Shown here one piece after another: positions 41,184 to 47,657 of a stretch of DNA of 56,333 nucleotides. The notes beneath the pieces were generated by a model, which saw only the letters and a program-made list of their open reading frames with translations, made no database searches and was not told the origin of the DNA. Every line of letters begins with the position of its first letter. The stretch's first letter is position 1. The translations under genes were made by a program, and so were the position numbers. Source of the DNA: Oscillospiraceae bacterium (GTDB lineage: Bacteria; Bacillota; Clostridia; Oscillospirales; Oscillospiraceae); the NCBI GenBank assembly GCA_902793285.1, contig CADBCV010000018.1, forward strand, positions 1 to 56,333, written 5' to 3'.

Positions 41184-42128
41184 TTATGCCGTCTGTTTCC
41201 CGGGGCGATTCACGATCCAGACGCCGAGACAGACAAGCCCCATCGCAAGAAGGCAGCGCGGCACGTTCAGCACCTTTCCCTCCCCCAGCAACAGCGCCGA
41301 GAGGAGCACGCCGAACACGGGGTTCAAGAAGGAATAGACCACGATGCGCGAGACCGGGTGCCGCTGCAAAAGCAGGGACCAGAGCGTGTAGGCCACCGCC
41401 GAGAGGAGGCTGAGATACAGCATCAGAGGCCAGGCGGCCCGGGACGCCGCCTCAAGTCTCCCGCCGCCGAGCAGGGCCGCCGCCGTCATCAGCGCGCCGC
41501 CGAGGATAAACTGCCAGCCCGAGAGCACCACCGGGTCCTCCCGCGCGGAATAGCGTTTGATGAGCACCGAGGAGCAGCCGTAGGAGGCCGCCGCCAGCAC
41601 GAGAAAGCCCTCCCCGTCGAGGCGCACGCCGCCCTCAAGCCTGCCGTTCACGCTCACCACCACGACGCCCGCAAAGCCGATGAGACAGCCGAGCAGCTTC
41701 TTCGCCGTGAGCTTTTCCTGCCGGAAGACGAGCGCCGCGATCAGCAGGGCGAAGAAGGTGCTGGTAGGCGAAATGATAGAGCCCTTGTAGCCCGGCGCGT
41801 GGGACAGGCCGATGTAGAAGAAGGTATACTGAATGACCGTCTGCATCAGGGCGAGCATCAGGATCATCCCGAAGGAGCCGCGCTTCGGCAGCAGGACCCG
41901 CTTTCGCAGGAGGGAGCCGAAGAGCACCGTCAGCGCCCCCGCAAGGGTGAAGCGCACCCCGGCGAAGAGGATCTGGCTCATCACGTCCTGCCCGGTGATG
42001 GCAAAGTAGCGGTAGCCCAGTTTGATGCAGGGCGAGGCGCTGCCCCAGAGAAAGTTTGCCGTGACCGCCGCGCATAAAATCCCCGCGGCGGTGGAGAGAA
42101 AGTCGCTTTTTTGTTCTGTCTTGCTCAT
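41184..42128 (-). CDS. EamA/DMT-family transporter
   Basis: The 314-residue protein has ten predicted membrane segments in two EamA halves: the first includes AAVTANFLWGSASPCIKLGY and the second FLVLAAASYGCSSVLIKRYS. It resembles RhaT/EamA-type permeases. It is transcribed alone from a promoter 30 bp upstream, converging on the EAL-protein operon. The substrate cannot be inferred. It is the third EamA gene in the window and is more distant from the other two than a recent duplicate would be. Confidence 0.9.
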   Translation of the reverse strand: MSKTEQKSDFLSTAAGILCAAVTANFLWGSASPCIKLGYRYFAITGQDVMSQILFAGVRFTLAGALTVLFGSLLRKRVLLPKRGSFGMILMLALMQTVIQYTFFYIGLSHAPGYKGSIISPTSTFFALLIAALVFRQEKLTAKKLLGCLIGFAGVVVVSVNGRLEGGVRLDGEGFLVLAAASYGCSSVLIKRYSAREDPVVLSGWQFILGGALMTAAALLGGGRLEAASRAAWPLMLYLSLLSAVAYTLWSLLLQRHPVSRIVVYSFLNPVFGVLLSALLLGEGKVLNVPRCLLAMGLVCLGVWIVNRPGKQTA

Positions 42129-42157
42129 GATGTGCCCCCATAAAGTTGCTGCCGAAG

Positions 42158-42186
42158 ACTATACAGGAGCGCGCCCTAAAAAGCAA
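42158..42186 (-). promoter_or_regulatory. Promoter of the EamA gene at 41184-42128
   Basis: TTGCTT (42181-42186) and TATAGT (42158-42163) on the minus strand, 17-bp spacer. Just upstream, 42189-42230 forms a hairpin (GCAATCTTGCACG / CGTGCGGGATTGC) that may end the uridine-kinase transcript. Confidence 0.6.
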
Positions 42187-42245
42187 GAGCAATCTTGCAC
42201 GATTTTCATTCCGTGCGGGATTGCTTTTTTCTGGTTCCCCTGCGC

Positions 42246-42330
42246 CTGTCATTTCTGAGCGAAGCGAAGAATCCCCCGGACGTATGACGTTTTGGGGGAT
42301 TCTTCGTCGCGCTGCTCCTCAGGATGACAG
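42246..42330. repeat. TGTCATTCTGAG-type inverted-repeat element
   Basis: CTGTCATTTCTGAGCGAAGC and GCTCCTCAGGATGACAG flank GAAGAATCCCCC / GGGGGATTCTTCG. Same family as 23875-23961. It lies 27 bp beyond the stop codon of the kinase gene. Confidence 0.75.
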
Positions 42331-42356
42331 CGTGTTTGTTTTTCGCGATGCGTCCC

Positions 42357-43286
42357 TTATTCGTAAATGCCGCCGCCGATGAATTCGCGGATGAGGGCGT
42401 CGTCCGCCACGAGGCTCTCGTCGATGACGCCGAAGAGCTGGAGCGCGGGCAGGACCTTTCTCAGCTCGTCAAAGCGCTCGATCCCCTCCGGCACGGACTG
42501 GAAGAGCTCCGTCGCCGTGCGGTTGAAGACCGGCAGCTCATAGGCGAAGGAGGTATCGAACTGGAAGTCCGCCTTGTCCTTGAAGGGGGAGATGTAGTGC
42601 AGCTCTCCCCGCCGGACATTGCCCCACATGCTCATCGTCTCAAGGGGGTCTGAGCCGCGGAACTTATAGTCGCGCACCATCCGGCGCACGAGGCGGAACC
42701 AGGTGCCCTTGAAGACCACCCGGTCCTCAAACATCACGTCGCTGCGGGCGGAGATATAGAGCTTGAAGGCATCGGTATGTACGTCGGTGATCATGCTGTT
42801 GAGGGCGTGGATTCCCTCGAACACCACCATCTCGTCCTCCCGGAGCTTGATGGACTTGGAGGGCTCCTGAATGCGCATCCGGCGGGAGAACTCATACTTC
42901 GGGACATAGATGCGCTCGCCTTTCGCAAGCTGGGCGAAGTGGCGGTTCAAAAGCTCCATGTCAAGGCAGAGCGGCGACTCGAGATCCAGATCCCCCTCGG
43001 GCGTGCGGGGCGTTGAGTGGTCCACGGTTTTGAAATAGTCGTCCATCCCGACATAGTGGGTGCGCACCCCGCGCTTTTCAAGCGCCGCCGCGATCTTCAT
43101 GGACGTTGTGGTCTTGCCCGAGCCGGACGGGCCGGAGAGCAGGATGATGGGGCTGTTCTTCTTGTTTTCGAGGATACGGTCCACCGCCTGGTTTACCCGT
43201 TCGCGGTAGCGCTCGTCGCACTCCTCCATGAAGCCCTTGGGGTCGCTGACGGTTTTCATGTTGATTTCACTGAGCTGATAGGCCAT
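42357..43286 (-). CDS. Uridine kinase-like nucleoside kinase
   Basis: The 309-residue protein is a P-loop kinase of the uridine kinase/phosphoribulokinase group. It has a Walker A LLSGPSGSGKTTTSMKIA (about 48-65), the substrate-side GMDDYFKTVDHSTPRTPEGD, and VVFEGIHALN in place of the usual VxEGI strand. Residues 1-45 and the C-terminal 100 residues extend the core kinase. Similar proteins in Clostridia are annotated as nucleoside kinases; whether uridine is the substrate is untested. The ATG follows the hemZ stop codon directly, with the ribosome binding site GGAGGAGG inside hemZ, so the two are coupled. Confidence 0.88.
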   Translation of the reverse strand: MAYQLSEINMKTVSDPKGFMEECDERYRERVNQAVDRILENKKNSPIILLSGPSGSGKTTTSMKIAAALEKRGVRTHYVGMDDYFKTVDHSTPRTPEGDLDLESPLCLDMELLNRHFAQLAKGERIYVPKYEFSRRMRIQEPSKSIKLREDEMVVFEGIHALNSMITDVHTDAFKLYISARSDVMFEDRVVFKGTWFRLVRRMVRDYKFRGSDPLETMSMWGNVRRGELHYISPFKDKADFQFDTSFAYELPVFNRTATELFQSVPEGIERFDELRKVLPALQLFGVIDESLVADDALIREFIGGGIYE

Positions 43287-44771
43287 TTAAGCGTCCTCCT
43301 CCAAACTTTGATAGAAATCCGAAATGCGCGTTTTCTCCGCGCAGGTTTTGTCGATACTCTCGATATATTCCAGGGGGTACTTCGGCGCCATGAGGCGGAT
43401 GTTGCGCCCGCCGTCCGTGCGGATGAGCTTGCTCGCCCCCCCGCCGCCCATGGCGAGGATGCTCCGCAGCTCCTCCATGATGACGATGTTGTAGAGATTG
43501 ACGCGCCCGTCTCTCGCCCAGCCGACATTTTCAAAGCCGCCGGACATGAATTTCTGCCGGTAGAGATAGTAGGGCGCGTAGCCCGCCGCTGTGAGACGCT
43601 TTGCCGCATAATCCAGCATGGCGGCGACCTCCGCCGCCCCGGGGATGGGCGTCTGGTCCAGGGTGATGCGGGAGCCCTTTTTGAGCGACAGCGTGTGTAC
43701 CGTGATGTTCTCCGCCCCCAGCGCCAGCACCTTCTCGAGCGTCTCACAGAAGCCCGCGGCACTGTCCCCCGGAAGGCCCGCGATGAGATCCATGTTCACG
43801 TCAAAGTCCCCCGCCGCGCGCACCTTCTCCAGGGCCTTTACGATGTCCGCCGCCGTGTGCCGGCGCCCGATGAGCTCCAGCACCCGGTCGCTCATGGTCT
43901 GGGGGTTGACGCTCACGCGGTCTACGCCGTGCGCGCGCAGGACGCGGAGTTTGTCGAGCGTGATGGTGTCTGGTCTGCCCGCCTCCACGGTATACTCGCG
44001 CAGGGCGGCGAGGTCAAATTCCGTCTCCAGCACCGCGCAGAGCCTGTCAAGCTGCTCCGCCGTGAGCGTTGTGGGCGTGCCGCCGCCCATGTAGAGCGAC
44101 ACCGGGCGCAGGCCGAGCCTCCGTACCTCCTCCGCCGTTGCGGCGATCTCCCGCTCCAGGGCCTCCAGGAAGGGGGGCACGAGCTTCATGCTCTTCTCCA
44201 CGGACTGGCTCACAAAGCTGCAGTAGGCGCAGCGCGTCGGGCAGAACGGGATGCCCACGTAGAGGCACACGTCCCGCTCTTCCAGGGAGGCGGCGCATTT
44301 GAGCGTCTCCCGCGTGGTGGCAAGGCAGAGACCCGCCCGCGCGGGACTCACATCGTACTCCGCGATAAAGCGCCGGAGCGCGGCCTTCTCCCCGAGCCCC
44401 GACGAGATAAGCCCCGCCATGAGCTTGCCCGGCCGCACGCCGGTGAGCGCGCCCCAGGCGGGCTTCGGCACCCCGGAGCGCAGGGCCGCGCGGTAGACGG
44501 CGTTTTTCACAAGGCGCTGGCAGATCCGGTCCCGCTGCAGGGGATCGGTGAGCGCGGCGTTCTCGGCCCGGGCCGCGCCCCGAAAGCGCGCTTTTCCGCG
44601 ATAGAGCGCGCAGCTCGCCGTGGTCACGCGCTCCCCCCGGCTGAGCCGGATCTCCATTCGATCCCCCGCCGGGGCCATGCCGGGGTATTCAGGTCTCTCA
44701 TTCGGAAACAGCGTGAGCAGCATCTGCTCCACCGCGTATTTATAGTCATGTCCGTACAGATACAGCTTCAT
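43287..44771 (-). CDS. hemZ: HemZ, oxygen-independent coproporphyrinogen III oxidase-like radical SAM protein
   Basis: The 494-residue protein is of the HemZ subgroup of HemN-like radical SAM enzymes. An N-terminal domain of about 160 residues precedes the radical SAM core with FCPTRCAYCSF (CxxxCxxC), MGGGTPTTLTAEQL, RVSVNPQTMSD and DLIAGLPGD. The C-terminal HemN domain contains YLYRQKFMSGGFENVGW. HemZ is associated with anaerobic haem synthesis, but many Clostridia carrying it lack a full haem pathway, so the real substrate here is open. GGAGAAGAGC precedes the ATG. Its promoter has a palindrome in the spacer. Confidence 0.93.
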   Translation of the reverse strand: MKLYLYGHDYKYAVEQMLLTLFPNERPEYPGMAPAGDRMEIRLSRGERVTTASCALYRGKARFRGAARAENAALTDPLQRDRICQRLVKNAVYRAALRSGVPKPAWGALTGVRPGKLMAGLISSGLGEKAALRRFIAEYDVSPARAGLCLATTRETLKCAASLEERDVCLYVGIPFCPTRCAYCSFVSQSVEKSMKLVPPFLEALEREIAATAEEVRRLGLRPVSLYMGGGTPTTLTAEQLDRLCAVLETEFDLAALREYTVEAGRPDTITLDKLRVLRAHGVDRVSVNPQTMSDRVLELIGRRHTAADIVKALEKVRAAGDFDVNMDLIAGLPGDSAAGFCETLEKVLALGAENITVHTLSLKKGSRITLDQTPIPGAAEVAAMLDYAAKRLTAAGYAPYYLYRQKFMSGGFENVGWARDGRVNLYNIVIMEELRSILAMGGGGASKLIRTDGGRNIRLMAPKYPLEYIESIDKTCAEKTRISDFYQSLEEDA

Positions 44772-44833
44772 GCTCTTCTCCCACGATGCGCGCCGGGCGG
44801 GCGCGGGATCGTCATTTGCTTTTTCGTGTTGAA

Positions 44834-44862
44834 ATTATACCAGACGCGCCCCCGTCTGGCAA
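44834..44862 (-). promoter_or_regulatory. hemZ promoter with an operator-like palindrome in its spacer
   Basis: TTGCCA (44857-44862) and TATAAT (44834-44839) on the minus strand, 17-bp spacer, extended -10. The spacer is almost wholly a perfect inverted repeat CCAGACG-N6-CGTCTGG (44840-44859), the position a repressor dimer would use. Confidence 0.8.
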
Positions 44863-45031
44863 TCACAAAAGTGCACTTTTACGGGTGAACCATCTTTTCC
44901 CAATAATCCTGCAAAGCCGCACGGCAGGCCAATATTTGAAAAAATTTTAGTAAAAAAAGGCTGGCATTTCTCTCCGTTTTGTTGTATTATAAGTGTGTGA
45001 GAGTATAGACTATTCGGATGAGGGTGAATGT

Positions 45032-45520
45032 ATGTATTCGGTCGGTGAAAAAGTCATCTACGGGGAAAACGGGGTGTGCACCATCTCCAAGGTCGCGCCG
45101 CTGGAGTCCTCCGGCGCGCCGGACAAGCTGTTTTACCATCTGGAACCGCTCATTGGCAGCGGCGTGTATTTCACGCCGGTGGATTCCGGCGCCTACATGC
45201 GCCCCATCATCAGCCGGGACGAGGCCGAGGCGCTCATTGACGCCATCCCCTCGATCGAGCCCGCCATCTGCCGCGACAACCGCTTTAACCACGTGGACGC
45301 CTTTTATAAGGAGCTGTTCCGCCAGCACAGCTGTGAGGCGCTTGTCGCCATTGTGAAGGGGCTGTATCTGCGCATGAATGAGAAAAAGACCCGCAGCAGC
45401 CGGGCCGAGTCCACCATGAAGCGGGCGAAGGACATCCTGCACGGGGAGCTCTCCATCGCGCTGGACATGGAGGTCTGTGAGGTGGAGAATTATATCCGTG
45501 ACCGCCTCCAGGCCGTGTGA
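45032..45520 (+). CDS. CarD/CdnL-family transcriptional regulator
   Basis: The 162-residue protein has the N-terminal CarD/TRCF RNA-polymerase-interacting domain (MYSVGEKVIYGENGVCTISK, then YHLEPLIGSGVYFTPVD) and a helical C-terminal domain. CarD proteins bind the beta subunit of RNA polymerase and stabilise open promoters. The start at ATG 45032 follows GAGGGTGA at 45020-45027. The gene stands alone; upstream, TATTAT at 44985-44990 is a possible -10 but no good -35 is seen. A terminator follows after a repeat element. Confidence 0.9.
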   Translation: MYSVGEKVIYGENGVCTISKVAPLESSGAPDKLFYHLEPLIGSGVYFTPVDSGAYMRPIISRDEAEALIDAIPSIEPAICRDNRFNHVDAFYKELFRQHSCEALVAIVKGLYLRMNEKKTRSSRAESTMKRAKDILHGELSIALDMEVCEVENYIRDRLQAV

Positions 45521-45549
45521 GGATGCACGGGACAGCAGGGAACGCAAAA

Positions 45550-45634
45550 CCGTAGGGGTCGATCCCCAGATCGACCCGCTGAATACCACATGGGGTGGTA
45601 AGCGGCGGGCCGATGAGGGCATCGGCCCCTGCGG
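45550..45634. repeat. GTAGGGG-type palindromic element, full copy
   Basis: Left end CCGTAGGGGTCGATCCCCAG..ATCGACCC and right end GGGCCGATGAGGGCATCGGC..CCCTGCGG, each self-complementary, with CACATGGGGTGG between. This is the clearest copy of the family in the window. Confidence 0.8.
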
Positions 45635-45649
45635 CGTTTATTTTATGGG

Positions 45650-45680
45650 GCTTATCTCGTCTTGGGATAAGCTCTTTTTT
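45650..45680 (+). terminator. Terminator downstream of the CarD gene
   Basis: GCTTATC (45650-45656) / GATAAGC (45666-45672) is followed by TCTTTTTT on the plus strand. It converges on ychF, which ends at 45686. Confidence 0.75.
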
Positions 45681-45685
45681 CAGGA

Positions 45686-46759
45686 TCAAATATTAAACCG
45701 GAACATGGTCACGTCGCCGTCCTGCATGACATAGTCCTTGCCCTCAAGCCGGAAGTGGCCCTTCTCCTTGGCCGCCTGCATACTGCCGCAGGCTTTGAGA
45801 TCCTCAAAGGCCACGATCTCAGCCCGTATGAAGCCACGCTCGATATCCGTGTGGACCTTGCCGGCGGCCTTGGGGGCCTTGGTGCCGCGGACGATGGTCC
45901 AGGCGTGTACGTCGTCCTCCCCGGCGGTGAGGAAGGAGATATAGCCCAGGAGATCGTAGGAGGTCTTGATAAGCCGGTCAAGCCCCGTCTCGCTCAGGCC
46001 CAGATCCTCCATGAAGACCTGCGCCTCCTCGGGGTCGAGGGCCGCGATGTCCTCCTCAAATTTCGCCGCGACCGGCAGCACCGCCGCGCCCCGCGTCTCG
46101 GCAAAGGCCTTGAGCGCCTGAAAGTTTGCGTTGCCGGCGAGATCCGCCATGCCGCCCTCGTCCAGATTTGCGACATAGATGACGGGCTTGACGGTCAGAA
46201 GGCCGCCGTCCACCAGGATGTCCTGGTCCTCATCGGAGAAAGGGAACTCCCGCGCGGGCTTCTCGCTCTCCAGATGGGCGATGAGCGCCTCGCACATCTC
46301 CGCCTCGCGCTTATATTTCTTGTCGCCGCCCTTGGCGTTCTTCTTTGCCCGCTCAAGCCTGCGCTCGGCAATCTCGATATCGGCGAGGATGAGCTCGAGA
46401 TCAAAGGACTCCGCGTCGCGCACGGCGTCGGCCTTTTCGAGGAAGACGCTGTCATCGTCAAAGCAGCGCACGACCTCCACCAGCGCGTCCACCATGCGGA
46501 TGGCCTGGAACACCTCGCGCCCCTTGCCGCCCGCGGCGACGCCGGGCACGTCCACAAACTCGATGGTGGCGGGGGTGTATTTCTTCGGGTGGTAATACTC
46601 CGCCAGCCAGTCGAGCCGCTCATCCGGGACCTTGGCGGTGCCGATGTTGGGCTTGGCGGCGGCGTTGGTGTAGCTGCCGGTCTCCGCCTGCGAGCCGGTC
46701 AGCGCGTTGAACAAGGTCGTCTTCCCCACATTGGGCAGACCCACGATCCCTAATTTCAT
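45686..46759 (-). CDS. ychF: Redox-regulated ATPase YchF
   Basis: The 357-residue protein is an Obg-like P-loop ATPase: MKLGIVGLPNVGKTTLFNAL at the start, DVPG as G3, NLDE in place of the GTPase NKxD (the change that gives ATP preference), a coiled-coil insertion around residues 125-165, and a C-terminal TGS domain. YchF associates with ribosomes and responds to oxidative stress in studied species. The start at 46759 follows AAGGAGAGTT; the longer frame crosses the promoter. The length is normal. Confidence 0.96.
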   Translation of the reverse strand: MKLGIVGLPNVGKTTLFNALTGSQAETGSYTNAAAKPNIGTAKVPDERLDWLAEYYHPKKYTPATIEFVDVPGVAAGGKGREVFQAIRMVDALVEVVRCFDDDSVFLEKADAVRDAESFDLELILADIEIAERRLERAKKNAKGGDKKYKREAEMCEALIAHLESEKPAREFPFSDEDQDILVDGGLLTVKPVIYVANLDEGGMADLAGNANFQALKAFAETRGAAVLPVAAKFEEDIAALDPEEAQVFMEDLGLSETGLDRLIKTSYDLLGYISFLTAGEDDVHAWTIVRGTKAPKAAGKVHTDIERGFIRAEIVAFEDLKACGSMQAAKEKGHFRLEGKDYVMQDGDVTMFRFNI

Positions 46760-46802
46760 ATGCAACTCTCCTTCAAACGTTCCTATGGATTTCATATCTT
46801 GT

Positions 46803-46831
46803 ATTATAACACAGCCGCGCACGTTTCTCAA
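46803..46831 (-). promoter_or_regulatory. Promoter of ychF
   Basis: TTGAGA (46826-46831) and TATAAT (46803-46808) on the minus strand, 17-bp spacer, extended -10 TGT. Confidence 0.8.
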
Positions 46832-46862
46832 GAGCGGAGGGTGCGCCGGCATACTCTTCATT

Positions 46863-46914
46863 TGTGGCGACGTTGTTGCCACAAAGTTGACTTTTTCTCT
46901 GCGCGTGCTATACT
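46863..46914 (+). promoter_or_regulatory. Promoter and operator-like palindrome of the toxin-antitoxin pair
   Basis: An inverted repeat TGTGGC-N9-GCCACA (46863-46883) lies directly in front of TTGACT (46887-46892), and TATACT (46909-46914) follows after 16 bp. Antitoxins of this type usually repress their own promoter through such palindromes. Confidence 0.65.
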
Positions 46915-46944
46915 ATATACAGAGGAAGCAAGGAGGCGAAAGAA

Positions 46945-47247
46945 ATGGATCATGTTACGTCAGCGCCGAAGACCGACGTGTTTCGTATGCGCGTGAACCC
47001 CGAAATCAGGAAAAAGCTGGAGGCCGTCTATGCGAAGAACGGCTTGAGCCTCACGGATGCGGTCAATGTCTTTTTCCAGCAGTCCCTCAACGCGGGCGGT
47101 TTTCCCTTTGCCGTCACGGAGGAAAATGCGGAGCTTGTCAAAGCAAAGGCACTCTCCCGTCTGATGAAGGAATTGCAGAAAGGCGACGATTGTTCGGAGA
47201 GCTATTCGGAAGAAAAGGCCCTGCGGCTTTTGGGGATTGAGCCTTGA
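46945..47247 (+). CDS. RelB/DinJ-family antitoxin
   Basis: The 100-residue protein has the ribbon-helix-helix start of RelB/DinJ antitoxins: VFRMRVNPEIRKKLEAVYAK, GLSLTDAVNVFFQQSLNAGG and the FPF segment that often follows. The C-terminal half is acidic and helical and would wrap the toxin. AAGGAGGCGAAAG precedes the ATG. It overlaps the toxin gene by 4 nt and has a palindromic operator candidate upstream, the standard autoregulated type II layout. Confidence 0.9.
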   Translation: MDHVTSAPKTDVFRMRVNPEIRKKLEAVYAKNGLSLTDAVNVFFQQSLNAGGFPFAVTEENAELVKAKALSRLMKELQKGDDCSESYSEEKALRLLGIEP

Positions 47248-47549
47248 ACGTACGCTACAAAAGAACCGCAATCGAGGATATCCAGGAGACGGAGGAGTAT
47301 ATCCGCAGCGTCCTGCATAACGGCTCTGCCGCGAAGAAACTGACCGGGCGCATTGTGCAGGCGGTGTCCCTCCTGGCGGATAAGCCCTACATGGGGACGC
47401 CGCTCTCGGGGCGCTTCGATGTGGAGACCGATCTGCGCTATCTGGTGGTCTCCGACCAGTTGATCTTCTATCGCGTGGTGGAAGAAAGCCATGTGGAAGT
47501 GACCCGCGTTTTGAACGGGCGGCAGGATTACATCAGCATATTGTTCTGA
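47244..47549 (+). CDS. RelE/ParE-family toxin
   Basis: The 101-residue protein fits the RelE/ParE superfamily: VRYKRTAIEDIQETEEYIRS, then helix 2, LSGRFDVETDLRYLVVSDQL and FYRVVEESHVEVTRVLNGRQ. The PLSGRF..LRYLVV pattern with Arg residues is common in this superfamily; a ribosome-dependent RNase or a gyrase inhibitor are both possible, because the two classes share the fold. The start is TTG 47244, overlapping the antitoxin stop (TTGA). Length is normal for the family. Confidence 0.88.
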   Translation: MNVRYKRTAIEDIQETEEYIRSVLHNGSAAKKLTGRIVQAVSLLADKPYMGTPLSGRFDVETDLRYLVVSDQLIFYRVVEESHVEVTRVLNGRQDYISILF

Positions 47550-47555
47550 GCGAAA

Positions 47556-47603
47556 AACAGCGCCGGAGAGCATCCCGCAAATGTCCTGCGGATGTCTCCG
47601 GCG
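47556..47603 (-). terminator. Terminator of the HD-GYP gene
   Basis: A long stem CGCCGGAGACATCC (minus strand, 47603 down to 47590) pairs with 47561-47575 with one bulge, and inner CCGCA/TGCGG pairs extend it. On the minus strand CTGTTTTTCGC follows. It may also stop the converging toxin transcript. Confidence 0.7.
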
Positions 47604-47657
47604 TTATGCTGTCGCTGTCGGGAGCTCCGGCACCGCTGTTTTCTTATGTGTCCCGGC

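Noticed and set aside
43017-44888. 623-codon plus-strand frame opposite hemZ
   Set aside because: Antisense shadow; hemZ and its promoter with the palindrome are on the minus strand.
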